From the NCBI RefSeq assembly GCF_032854445.1, contig NC_088300.1, positions 77,367,966 through 77,431,965 of the forward strand: a stretch of 64,000 bases of DNA, given 5' to 3'. The notes below the pieces were generated by a model. It searched no databases. It had not been told where the DNA came from and saw only the letters and a program-made list of their open reading frames with translations. The DNA comes from Liolophura sinensis. Lineage: Eukaryota; Mollusca; Polyplacophora; Chitonida; Chitonidae. The position numbers and the translations under genes are program-made. Each line of letters begins with the position of its first letter. The stretch's first letter is position 1. Positions 36,501 to 47,827 of this stretch are shown here, piece after piece.

Positions 36501-38468
36501 CTTAAAATCTCCCGCCCGGAAAAAGTGCCGTAGACTTTATCAGCTTCAATAAAAACGGTTGTAAAGATTTAACCCGGTGAGCTGTAGAATGAAATCTCTC
36601 CTTGGTTGCACTTGTAGGAGCCCTACGTAAACTTCTACACTACAGTAGCTAAGTAGACTAGTAAGCAGATTTGGTCAAGATTGATACAAAATCATTGGAA
36701 GGCCCCATAACCAAATATTTAAGAGATATTTGCCTCGGGTATCTCACATCGATCCCTTTACTTAAATACCAGTCAACAATGTATCACGGAAACAGATGTC
36801 ACTTTAGATTTGTACTGTACGTTATTAACTGGAATAAGATTAACTGAAGTGATGATATGTAATAAATAATTGCATGTTTTGTTTTTTTTTTTTTATATCC
36901 CAAGATATTGTAACTTGGGAGAGTGCTTTAATCCAAGTTGTACTCTTTGGTAAAGGAGGGGATAAAGTGAAGTCGTCTGAACAATGAATATTCAGGAAAG
37001 ACGTTATATGGTCGCAAGAAGTACAGGTATGAAATATCTCGGAAGTCCAAGAAGTGTCATAGCTTCCAGGGCCCAAGATTTCTTCTCATTTCCCTATATT
37101 AACCCATACTTTGTCTGAACATCCCGTACAATGTCTGCTGCGCGGGTATTTTTTAGTCGTAACTGCGTACACTGCTCACGCCAAGCAGGCCTACGTAACT
37201 AACACCACAATCACAGGACACCGCGATTGTCAGTGCACTGCACTGTACAGAGGCAATATATTGTAGGCCTACCGCCACCACTGCGGGACTGAACAGTTAA
37301 AGGAGCTACATTAGTAACTTTTTCTATGCATAAGGTAAGGTATATATTTTAAGACTCCGACGTTCCTAAGTTTAGGAAGTGTGAGCAAGAAACTATGCGT
37401 TCGTAATTTTCATACTCGTTATCCCTGGCATGTAATATGATGGATACAGAACGTGATCACCCCGTGTGTCAGCCTGCCTGCCTGCCTGCCTACCTGCCTA
37501 CCAGCCTGCCTGTCTGTCTGACTGTCTGCCTGCCTACCTATCTCTGTCTGTCTGATCTGTTTTATCTTGTCAATGCAACTCCTCCAGATTTTTTCTATGG
37601 ATTTTGTAGATGTAGACGTATGTGAGCTATTTTACACTTCCCTTCTGTCATTTATTTTCCAAACTTATAGTACCCGTTTGAAAACAGAAATTGGATTTGA
37701 ATGAAATAGGACCTTGTCAAATGCAATTCCTCACCATGAAAGATAATGTCTAAATCCAAAATGGGACTGCCATGAAATAATAATAATAATACTTTATTTC
37801 TGAGGGAGATCAGTTAGTTAGAAATCCAGATTTATGGATTCCAACGGCCAGTATATTTATGTGCATCTATGATATCCCTAAAAGATTGGAATTTGTCCTT
37901 TCATTTCGTATTTCTTTACATCTCCTTTGTTTTATACATATTCTCCTTCACTGATATCACAGATGAACATTCTGGGACCTCGACACCAACTTAGCACCCC
38001 TGATTCGGGCTCTCCCCCCAATGAAGTCATTCGACTTTCAGACTGACCGCTGATGCCTTAAGACTCAGTAGTTTAAATTCATTTTTATATTCTAAAGAAG
38101 AAAGCTGATAAGCTTTTTTTGTACTGTTACATATATTAGGCATCATATACTAAGCATCAATAAAAGAAAAACAGTCTCTTCATGTATCCAATAATATAGG
38201 TTTAATCTTGATGAAATTCATTTTCAGTTTTTTTGCTGTTAATATTGATATTCTGGTAGACTTGAATTCTAGTAATAATAATCAGATTGTTCTGATAAAC
38301 AGTGAAAACTTTGAGTGGTTCTTTCTGACAACTTAATTTCTGTTTCAACAGTTGAAAATAGCCTTAATTAGTTTCAGGTACTGGTAGATTAAATGTTCAT
38401 TTTGGGTTTTTTTTTAAGAAAAGAAATTGTGTTAACAGGTAGAGGTTGCTGGGTTTCTGGCCATTAGG
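36501..38468. other. Divergent intergenic region between HAUS8 and BRF2
   Basis: Holds the HAUS8 promoter and 5' UTR (minus) and the BRF2 upstream region (plus). I see no TATA box that I would defend. An acceptor-like ttgtgttaacag at about 38427-38438 suggests that BRF2 may have a spliced 5' UTR. A short-period microsatellite lies at 37470-37557. No coding exon is evident. Confidence 0.5.
37470..37557. repeat. Tetranucleotide-type microsatellite
   Basis: Runs of cctg, cctac, ctgt and tgcc (gcctgcctgcctgcctac and similar). Imperfect. Confidence 0.85.
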
Positions 38469-39689
38469 ATGGAGTGCTGCTCTGTGTGTGGAGAAACTGC
38501 GATTATTGAGGATGTTGGCACAGACGGAATTACACAACAGGTGTGTGCTGAGTGTGGCGTGGTCTTCAACTCCACACTGGACCACTTTGTTCTGGAGCCG
38601 GTACCCCATGCTAACCAACCCAACTGGTTGTTTGAAAACCAAAGCCTGCCAAGAAACATGCGAAGGATGCTACATGAAAGGCAAGACTTAGAGGCCCATA
38701 AAACTGGTTTACAAAGAATTAGTGAGCTTGGCAGTATTCTAAGCTTGTCAGAAGTCATGGTTCAAGAATGCAAGGAGATGTTCTCTAAAGCTTACAAAGA
38801 ACAGTTTTTGAATCGACTGGCAAAGTTTAAACTTGTTCTGTCTGCATGTTGTGTTTACTGTGTGTGTCGACTTCACAATGTGTCTATCACCATCCACCAA
38901 ATATGTGACTTGGCTCAGTGTGGGCCACAGGAATTTGGTCAAGTTTATAAAGAACTGCGTAAAACCACAGGTTTGGTGTTGCCTGCTTTCAGTGTTGGAT
39001 CCGCTGTTGCTGCAGTCATTAATAAACTCGACTTGAACAATTCTGAAGTGATAGCAAAAAAAACGGAGGAGGTTTTACAGCTGTTTGAGAAGAACTGGTT
39101 GGTGACGGGCCGACATCCTGTACACATTATAAGCCCAGCTTTGTTCATTGTCTGGAAGAGTCTGGATTTTCCATCACGTAGAAAATCTTCTTTCATTGAA
39201 TTCTGCAAAAATAAAAAATTACCCTTTGGCAGTGCTGCAAAGCTTAGATCATCAGAAATGCATGATTTGCTAGTACGGCTGTCTAAAAAAATACCATGGG
39301 TGTCTGCAGACAAAGTTAGATCCCAAAATGTCGCCTTTTTTTTGGATGACATTCTGAAATACCAAAGATCCCTAATGATGGCAAAGTTATGCAATAACGG
39401 TGATAAAACTTTTGATGAAGAAGATAGTTCTGAAAGTGAAGATGATAAGGAATCTGTGCTACCCCCAATTCTGAAGAAAAGAAGAATGCAGAATTCCAGT
39501 GAAGTAGCAGAGGACACTGAAGGAGAATCTGTGGTTAAGATCTGCCATGATTTAGATGCTGAGGAGTTAACAGAGGCAGATTTAGAGGACTCTAAGCTGG
39601 ATGAATACATACGGAATCCTTCTGAGGTGAAGGAGATTGCTCAGATTATGCAATTCTCACACAGCAAATGTAAAATCAATGATCTCTGA
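38469..39689 (+). CDS. BRF2: BRF2, RNA polymerase III transcription factor IIIB 50 kDa subunit
   Basis: A single 406-residue open frame without introns; human BRF2 is about 419 residues. BRF2 is the TFIIB-family factor that, with TBP and BDP1, recruits Pol III to promoters with upstream elements such as U6. Residues 4-31 form a zinc ribbon (CSVCG then CAECG). Two cyclin-like repeats follow; the second contains WLVTGRHPVHII, closely matching WLVTGRHPLPVI of vertebrate BRF2. An acidic Ser/Glu segment lies around residues 315-330, and the C-terminal LDEYIRNPSEVKE matches the conserved SEIEQYLRTPQEVRD region. An in-frame stop at 38433 supports the chosen ATG. The absence of introns could reflect retroposition, but the frame is intact. 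No clear poly(A) signal was found nearby. Confidence 0.92.
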   Translation: MECCSVCGETAIIEDVGTDGITQQVCAECGVVFNSTLDHFVLEPVPHANQPNWLFENQSLPRNMRRMLHERQDLEAHKTGLQRISELGSILSLSEVMVQECKEMFSKAYKEQFLNRLAKFKLVLSACCVYCVCRLHNVSITIHQICDLAQCGPQEFGQVYKELRKTTGLVLPAFSVGSAVAAVINKLDLNNSEVIAKKTEEVLQLFEKNWLVTGRHPVHIISPALFIVWKSLDFPSRRKSSFIEFCKNKKLPFGSAAKLRSSEMHDLLVRLSKKIPWVSADKVRSQNVAFFLDDILKYQRSLMMAKLCNNGDKTFDEEDSSESEDDKESVLPPILKKRRMQNSSEVAEDTEGESVVKICHDLDAEELTEADLEDSKLDEYIRNPSEVKEIAQIMQFSHSKCKINDL

Positions 39690-39839
39690 TATAGCAGACA
39701 GAAATAGTAGTGTTGCATTTCTATAAATTTTCGGGGAATCTTTTCGAGTACATATTTCTAAAAAGGATTTTTGCGTCTTCTTCTGTTTATATTATTCCTG
39801 ATAACTTAATGTTGGCCTGTTCCAGCTACAAGTGGATGA

Positions 39840-40085
39840 ATTGGCCTCCATGGCCCAGTGGTTAACATGCTAGTGCTCCACAATGAATCCCCTCGCCAGT
39901 GCTATCACTGGGAGTTCAAGTTCAGCTAATGCTGGATCCAGTGTGATCTTATGTGGGAAGGTCTGTCATAGACGTGCCAATGGTCATGTTTTCCCCTGGA
40001 TTTCCTCCTAGCATAATGCCAACCACTGTCATATTAGCGGAATATTGTTGAATATGGTGTAAAACTCCAATCAAAACAAAATAGA
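39840..40085 (+). mobile_element. SINE family A copy, near full length
   Basis: Head ggcctccatggcccagtggt then taacatgctagtg, a B-box-like gggagttcaagttcag, body tgtgggaaggtctgtcatag and agcataatgccaaccactg, tail aatatggtgtaaaactccaa. Plus orientation, about 150 bases downstream of the BRF2 stop. Confidence 0.75.
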
Positions 40086-40444
40086 AACAAAAGTAGGGAG
40101 AACATTTAGACATACTGTAATTTTTCAATGTTGTAATGTGTTTGCATGGTGTTTATTCCAGTATATTCTGAAGGCATCATTCTGTGTTGACTGATAAAAT
40201 TATAATTTTTGTAAAGCCCTGAACTTGCTCTTTCCCAACGTAGTTCTAAATGAATATTGATGAAAGTTAATGGGGAATCATATAGCAAAGTTGCCATACT
40301 GTTTTTTTTTTGTTTTTTGTATGTTAAAGAAATAACAAACGAGAAGTGCATGATTGATATGTGCTAGAGTGTGAACACTGCGTAATAATGACCTGCTACA
40401 GGATTTCAAACTTGAAGTCAAAATGTACAAGTCAGACTCCTCAC

Positions 40445-40770
40445 TTGTGTTGATTACTTGATTCCAGTCCAGAGGCGGGCTTACTTGAGCTGAGACCTGG
40501 GATCAAACACACGTAGGTTCGTACCAAAGATGTTAAAAATCGCTTGGCGTTCAGCGCTGGGAGGCTAGAACAAGGAAATATGACTGGTTGGCCCGGTGTC
40601 AATATAATGTGACTGGGATGGTATCCTGTCTAGTATCTTCAGCGTGATACTTCAGTAGCAGCACTTTTGCGACTCGGTCTGTCACAGGAAGATACAGTAT
40701 ATGTATACACTCCTCCTCGTCACATGACTGAAAAATTGATGTACAGCATTAAACCCCAAACATGCATGCA
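40445..40770 (+). mobile_element. SINE family B copy, plus orientation
   Basis: Contains cgttcagcgctgggaggcta, gactggttggcccggtgtca, and cgtcacatgactgaaaaatt then tacagcattaaaccccaaac, the reverse complement of the family B tail. A B-box-like stretch (aggttcgtacc) lies near the left end. Confidence 0.65.
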
Positions 40771-41119
40771 TACATAAGACAAGAAGACATATATTCAATG
40801 TTTGCATCTTTAGTATTAATTAGGATATCAAAATATGGTGAAGATATGAAAAGAAACTAGTTTTAATATAAATGTACACATGACATTTAATCCAGCCGCA
40901 GAAGAGAACTTAAAGGGATACAGAATTGCTTCTGATTGGTTGGTGTGCTGGTAGGCTGAATTTTAGATATGGTACATTTATTCAAGCTTGACTGAGGTTG
41001 CAGGGTTTAACTCAGGGAACCCTGTCTCCACTGTAATTCACTCAGCATTGATTCTGTGTCCCGTTAAGATAGATATAGTAGTCTCAACAATACTATTAGA
41101 AACAAGAGGGAATTTGAAG

Positions 41120-41890
41120 TTGGTTCCGCTGGGAGTGACGAAATAGTCATGCAATAGTTTTATTAACATGAGGCATTCTTGGCTCCAGTTTAGATGCAAC
41201 CGTACTAAAATAGTCGTTTAACTTATTTGCAATTACACTTTTATCTTCAGTAGTGACACCATTGGTGCTGAAAGTAAAATGCCTGTTCATGAGTTCATTT
41301 AAGCACTTTTCACGTTTCTGATGCATGTCTGCATTGTGTGTGTTGAGAGCATACATGTCGTAACTCATGGTTTGATAATACGAGTTTTGGTATAAGGCAA
41401 GCTAATCACTGGGAAGCACTCGTTGTGAATGTTAATAAACTTATCACACAGCGACATTGATATCGGAAGTCTAGTTTAGGATCGTGTCCCGGTTAGTTTC
41501 TAGCATTTGTTCTTTGATAAATTTTTGTTCAGTTTTAGTAAATGTTCTGATATGTACAGTGTGTATTGATGACTTGAGTTGGCATTAGGTTTTAAAAATA
41601 TGGAATATTGGTTAGTGGTCAGTGATATCAGTTAACAATATTCCAGAAAGGAGATGGTCATTGTGAAAGCTTGTAAAGATATTATCATTCAAGGCGGCTG
41701 AGCGAGACTGTACTGTTTTGAATGAAAGTCTTTATTGGCTGATGTTAATCTGTTTCGAGCAGGTCGATATAAAAATCTCCCGTAATTATACACTTTGCTC
41801 TTTTCATGCTGACACTCCTGTAAAATAGATGGTGGGTGCTCATTAAACTCATTTACGTCTTTGCCAGGTACAAATTCCAAAGATAAACTT
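41120..41890 (-). mobile_element. Decayed LINE (non-LTR retrotransposon) fragment
   Basis: On the minus strand, broken frames give LLTDITDH then PIFHIF, the end of an apurinic-type endonuclease domain (DH and P of the SDHxP motif). Next come RTFTKTEQKFIKEQML and DKFINIHNECFP, and then VTTEDKSVIANKLNDYFSTV, the linker typically found between endonuclease and reverse transcriptase. Internal stops and frameshifts show it is dead. The family (RTE, CR1 or Jockey group) cannot be decided from this piece. Confidence 0.7.
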
Positions 41891-42002
41891 CACCTTAGGA
41901 TTCACCCTCAGCGAAAAAACTTTTATGGCAATCATTATCTTTGAAGTGAGAAAGGTTATAAGAATTGTCATTAATATATATTTATTTATTTATCTGATTT
42001 TT

Positions 42003-42262
42003 TTTTTTTTGATTGGTGTTTTACGCCGTACTCAAGAATATTTCACTTATACGACGGCGGCCAGCATTATGGTGGGTGGAAACCGGGCAGAGCCCGGGGG
42101 AAACCCACGACCATCCGCAGGTTGCTGGCAAACCTTCCCACGTACGGCCGGAGTGGAAGGCAGCATGAGCTGGTCTTGAACTCACAGCGACCGCATTGGT
42201 GAGAGGCTTCTGGGTCATTACGCTGCGCTAGCGCGCTAACCGACTGAGCCACGGAGGCCCCT
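42003..42262 (-). mobile_element. Complete tRNA-derived SINE, family A
   Basis: Best copy in the window. On the minus strand it starts with GGCCTCCGTGGCTCAGTCGG, an A box almost matching the tRNA consensus, then TTAGCGCGCTAGCGCAGCG. A B-box-like GAGTTCAAGACCAG follows about 60 bases later. The body carries the reverse complements of gaaacccacgaccatccgca and acggcggccagcattatggt. The left end (tail) is tttgattggtgttttacgcc preceded by a T run and tttatttatt. Confidence 0.9.
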
Positions 42263-42420
42263 ATTTATTTGGTTGGTGTTTTAAGAATATTTCACCTATA
42301 CGACAGCGGCCAGCATTATGGTGGGAGAAAACGGGGCACAGCCCAGGGGAAACCCATGATCATCCGCAGGTTGCTGCAAGACCTTCGCACACATAGTTTC
42401 GGAGAGGAAGCTGAATATAA
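42263..42420 (-). mobile_element. Second SINE family A copy, truncated, head to tail
   Basis: Directly abuts the complete copy: tatttatttggttggtgttt, acgacagcggccagcattat, acccatgatcatccgcaggt. It lacks the tRNA-like head and a block after the tail. Confidence 0.8.
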
Positions 42421-42899
42421 GCGTCAAGTCCGACATTCATATACACCATTCGTAGTCCGTAAAGGGCGTTCCAAGTCGATAATCGCAAGATCCATTTCCA
42501 AAACAACGTTTAACACTAACTCCCAAAGACAAAGGTATGTAAGAAATTATACAAATAAGAAATAAAGCCGGTAACACACAAGAGAGAAGCGGACATCAGT
42601 TTTCAATGATGCCGGGCAGACAATGAATATTCCAGGCATGAATTCCATATCAAAGTTCAAATTCGTAGTCCGTGAGTGAGTTCCATGTCAAATAACAATT
42701 AAACAAGTATCTCAGTCGCGCTTTAATTGCAACTGTACATAAAGGCATCATGCTGATGTAATTAGCATGGCTACCTTTACGGCCCCTAGCCCCAGGTTAA
42801 GCGGTATTAGATACAGTTTGAAAATGACGAGCGTTACAGACCCTAACCGATCAGATTGTGATTCAAAAGTAACGGACGATTACGTCTTTCCCGTTAATA

Positions 42900-43060
42900 T
42901 GTAAAGAGCTCATGCTACAAGAGGTGCCATCTATGATGTTACACATGACATACAAGATAGACGGTTACAGTGGGCAACCAGCACCATCTATGTTGTTAAA
43001 TACCATGTACGTGATAGATATGTACGTAGGGATAACAGCGCCGTCTGTGTGGTTGATCAC
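42900..43060. repeat. About 56-bp repeat, three diverged units
   Basis: gaggtgccatctatgatgtt, cagcaccatctatgttgtta and cagcgccgtctgtgtggttg begin successive units, each followed by a tac-gatagat-like stretch. It lies just beyond the 3' end of the reverse transcriptase relic. Confidence 0.7.
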
Positions 43061-44600
43061 AATGCAGATCGCCAGAGATTCTGAACGCTCTGTCCATACC
43101 TGCCAACGAGAGTGTTATACTCATTGTAAAATTTGTGAAACTTAGAATGAAGGCGTTTGATGGAGTCTCCTTGACAAACTACTTTTTGAACTAGCAGCTT
43201 GTGACGCAGATTAAAGTCATCACAATTAACGCAAGATCTGACAAATGCTACAAGGCGAGATATGTATACGCCATCTGCAGGACTCTTTGGTATATTGCTA
43301 TGTAAATAAGGATAATTTACAATATCAAAATTGAAATTATCCCTTTTCTCGTAAAGGCGGCGTGAAAGGAGACTTTGTTCGTCTTTGTACAGATATAGAT
43401 CCAAATAAGATGTACCATCAGGACTATCTGTTGTCTCCTTTAAATCCAATGAAGGCGGATAGATTTCCTTCACCGCTTCAGCAAAATGGGGATTATTTAA
43501 CGCCAGTAGATCATCAATATACCGCTTGGTAAATGAAAAGGATCGAGCTTTAAAGATATTACTTTTAAGTAATTTCAGCATATAGTCGTATTCATATGAA
43601 AACAGGTATAGGTCTGCCAAAAGAGGCGCACAATTGGTACCCATTGGAATACCTATGCACTGTTGGTAAATGGTATCTCCGAATTTCACATAGATGTTAT
43701 TAATGAGAAATTCAAGTAATTCAATAAATAATGTAACATCCCATGAGTGGTAATCTTTATAAAAAGTAGAACTAAAGAAAGCCTTATTGCTTCTGACGTT
43801 AATGTAACGGTGACATGTTTTAGTAAATACCGAGACAATTAACGACGATATTCTTTCAATAAGATCTTTGTGAGGAATCGTAGTATAGAGAGTAGAGAAA
43901 TCCCATGTTGATACGTCTTTGTACGGTATATGCATATGAGCATCGAGTTCTTCTGTAAGACGTTTGGAGTTGTTAAGAATCCACATGCAGTTGACACCTG
44001 AATTTTTTGTTATGGCACAACAATACTTATTCCAACATGACTTTACTTCTTGTAACGCTCTCGTAAGTAGGGTTGACAAAAGTTTGGTGGTACAGCTTCT
44101 TGAACCCGCAATAAATCGAGCCTTGTATGGGGATATATGCATTTTAGGAATCCAGTAATGTTGTGGTATTTCTGTGTGACGAGTAGGTATATTTATGCGC
44201 CTTTCTTTAAGAAAGGTTTTGTGTTTGTTAAATAGTTCCTCCAGAGTACATGTAGTAGCAGAAGACATTGATGTCGTTGTAGATGCACATAGCTCTTGAA
44301 CAAGAATTTGATAATAATAATTCTTGAAAAATAAAGATGACATTATTAGGAGCCTTGTCTGCTACAGTGATGACAAATTTACTATGAAGGTCAGCGAGTG
44401 TTTCCTGCACAGTGGGATCCTTCAGAACCTGTTTAACTTTAGGTAGAGCATCAATGTCTAGACGGTGTATAGTTAAACTAACTTCCTTTTTGACAATCTC
44501 AAACCAATCGTTAAGTACCGAAGAATCCACTTTCTCCCGTTTTGACCATTTTTTAACATACTCCTCAAGTGCCGAGATGATATTTTTTTTTTTGTTTTTT
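43057..44600 (-). pseudogene. Frameshifted reverse transcriptase, Penelope-like type
   Basis: The minus-strand frame 44343-43057 (428 residues) is a reverse transcriptase. It has YWIPKMH, DFSTLYTTIPH (region with the first catalytic Asp), GIPMGTNCAPLLADLYL and RYIDDLL (YxDD box, about residue 275), then a C-terminal stretch including NFDIVNYPYLHSNIP. A second frame, 44647-44228, carries the upstream part with FVITVADKAPNNVIFI. The two meet at a short T run near 44330, where a one-base shift separates them. No endonuclease domain is visible. The LPKIHK-like WIPKMH and the DFSTLYT pattern resemble Penelope-like elements, but I am not certain of the family. As it stands it cannot make a full protein. 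It is bounded on the right by a T run and a SINE head fragment (about 44580-44650). Confidence 0.75.
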
Positions 44601-44644
44601 TTTTTTTGAAGGTTTGAGGCTCCTGGGTCATTGCGCCGTGCTGG

Positions 44645-47150
44645 CATCAGGTGTGACTAGATGGGCCATCAGGTGTGACTAGATGGGCCATCAGGTGTGC
44701 AGAATCGGGTCTAACTTCGGGTGTGGGTGGCGCCTCATGTTTGACTCATTGGCATTGAATGTGACTGGGTGGGGCATCAGGTGTGACTGAGTGAGACATC
44801 TGGTGTGTGGATGGAGCGTCAGGTGTGACTCAGTGAGGTATCAGGTGTAACAAGGTGAGACATCTGGTGTGAATGGATTGAGACATCTGGTGTGAATCAG
44901 GTGTGAATCAGGTGTGACTGATTGGGCATTGAGTGTTACTGAGTGGGTCATCAGGTGTGACTGGGTCAGACATTCGATGTAAATGGATCGAGTGTCAGGT
45001 GTGACTGGATGGGCATAAGGTGGGACTGGGATGGGGCATTAGATTTGACTGGGTGAGACATCTGGTGTGAATGGATGGTGCGTCAGTTGTGACTGAATTG
45101 AGGATCAGGCCTGATTTGGTGGGGCGTCAGGTGTGACTGGATGGGCATCAGGTGTGAGTGGGGCATCAGGTTTGAATGATTGGGAATCAGGTTTGGCTGA
45201 TTGGGCATTGAGTGTTACTGGGTGGGGTATCAGGTGTGACTGGGTGAGACATCTGGTGTGAATGGATGGAGCATCAGTTGACTAATGACTGGGTGAGACA
45301 TCAGGTGTGACTGATTAGGAATAAGGTTTGGCTGATTGGGCATTGAGTGTTACTGGGTGGGGTATCAGGTGTGACTGGGTGAGACATCTGGTGTGAATGG
45401 ATGGAGCATCAGTTGACTAATGACTGGTTGAGACATCAGGTGTGACTGGGTGAGACATCTGGTGTGAATGGATGGAGCGTCAGGTGTGACTGGATTGAGC
45501 ATCAGGTGTGACTTTACGAGGCGTCAGGGGTGACTGGATAGGCATCAGCTTTGACTGATTGGGCATTGAGTGTGACTGGATGGAGTATCAGGCGTGACTG
45601 TGTGGGTTATCAGGTGTGACTGGGTGGGGTGTCTGGCGTGACTGTGTGGGGCATGAAGTGTGACTGGGTGGGGCATTAGGTATGACTGGGTGGGGCTTCA
45701 TGTGTGACTTAATAGGCATCAGATGTGGGTGGGCATCAGGTTTGACTGACCATTAAGTGTGACTGGTTGGGGTATCAGGTTTGACTGGATTGAGCATCAG
45801 ATCTGACTTGATGGGGTATCAGCTGTGACTTGGTGGGGCATTGAGTGTGAGTATCAGGTGTGAATGGGTGGGTATCAAATGTGACTGGACATTGAGTGTG
45901 ACTGGGTGGAACATCAGGCGTGACTGGGTGGAACATCAGGTGCGACTGGGTGGAGCATCAGGTGGGACTGGGTGAAGCATCAGGAGCGACTAGTGGAGCA
46001 TCAGGTGTGACTGGGAGGAGCATCAGGTGCGACCGGGTGAAGCATCAGGTGTGACTGGGTGAAGCATCAGGTGTGACTGGGTGGAGCATCAGGTGTGACT
46101 GGGTAGAACATCAGGTGTGACTGGGTTGAGCACTAGGTGTGACTGGGTTGAGCACTAGGTGTGACTGGGTTGAGCACTAGGTGTGACTGGGTTGAGCACT
46201 AGGTGTGATTGAGTGAAGCATTAGGTGTGACTGGGTGGATATCATGTATGACTGGACGGGACATGTGTGACTTGGTGGGTCACCAGTTGTGATTGGGTTG
46301 GGCATCCGGTGTTCATGGATGGAGCATCAGGTGTGACTTGATAGGGCATGAGGTGCGACCGGGTGAAGCATCAGGTGCGACTAGTGGAGCATCAGGTGTG
46401 ACTGGGAGGAGCATCAGGTGCGACTGGGTGAAGCATCAGGTGCGACTGGGTAGAGCATCAGGTGCGACTAGTGGAGCATCAGGTGTGACTGGGTGGAGCA
46501 TCAGGTGCGACTGGGTGGAACATCAGGTGCGACTGGGTAGAGCATCAGGTGCGACTGGGTAGAGCATCAGGTGCGACTAGTGGAGCATCAGGTGTGACTG
46601 GGAGGAGCATCAGGTGCGACTGGGTGAAGCATCAGGTGTGACTGGGTGAAACATCAGGTGTGACTGGGTGGAGCATCAGGTGTGACTGGTGGAGCATCAG
46701 GTGTGACTGGGTGAAGCATCAGGTGCGACTGGGTAGAGCATCAGGTGCGACTAGTGGAGCATCAGGTGTGACTGGGAGGAGCATCAGGTGCGACCGGGTG
46801 AAGTCAGGTGTGACGGGGTGAAGCATCAGGTGTGACTGGGTAGAGCATCAGGCGTAACTGGGAGGAGCATCAGGTGTGACTGGGTGGAACATCAAGTGTG
46901 ACTGGGTGGAACATCAGGTGTGACTGGGTGGAACATCAGGTGCAACTGGGTGGAACATCAGGTGTGACTGGGTGGAACATCAGGTGTGACTGGGTGGAAC
47001 ATCAGGTGCAACTGGGTGGAACATCAGGTGTGACTGGGTGGAGCATCAGATATGACTGGGTGGAGCATCAGATGTGACTGGTGGAGCTTCAGGTGTGACT
47101 GGATGGGGCATCTGGTCTGACTGGATTGTGCATCTGATGTGACCGGGTGG
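44645..47150. repeat. 22-bp minisatellite, over 100 units
   Basis: Tandem units of about 22 bp, core gcatcaggtgtgactgggtg, highly variable on the left and homogeneous between about 45900 and 47090. There are larger repeated blocks, such as the pair at 45225-45300 and 45350-45425. Units alternate between tgtgact and tgcgact. No credible coding frame. Confidence 0.93.
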
Positions 47151-47827
47151 GCACGTAAAGTGTTCTTGGATGAAGCCTTCCTGATGCGTCCGTAAATAAA
47201 TTCTAAATCCCGATCAAACTAGGAAATGATCATGCAGCAACATTTTTCTTTGCTGATTTTGACATTGATTTGGTTATTTTACCACTGTGTCTCCATGTAA
47301 CGGGCAAATCTTAACGTTGATACATTTACAATTATGTATTGTAAACATTTACATTTGAATTCTAAGGTGGGCTTTAACTGTCAGAGGTTAGGAACCCTGA
47401 CGTCGTAGGAAGTTTTTTCAACTCTAATCACGACACTGTATGTTGCAATAACTCTTTTTACCTATGAGTGAAAGATTACTAAAATAATGTTTCCAAAAAT
47501 CACGTCCTTCTGGTGAACATCAAGAAAGAACGTCAGAGCAGATACCGTCAGTGTGTCTCATAAAGCCCACCATAGTTTTCAAATATTTGAATGCCATTCC
47601 ACACTCTTAAGAAATGTGAAAAAAACATAAATAGGGGTATTTTTACACACAGTTTTCAGTTGTCTGTATGATGAACCTTTAACCTTTAAAAACCGCATCC
47701 TGTTCGTTATTTATACAGGCATACTCGGTGTCGTAGTTTTCAGGGTACCGTTAGTTCCTAAATAACGGGTCACTTTTCTCGTGGCGATAGTCGGTAGCTG
47801 GGTCAAGTACCACGTAGGCTGCACAGA

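Noticed and set aside
38945-39610. A 221-codon minus-strand frame
   Set aside because: Antisense shadow of BRF2.
42160-42262. A genuine tRNA gene on the minus strand
   Set aside because: The A box and B box belong to the head of a SINE with body and tail attached; no clean acceptor stem or complete cloverleaf was evident.
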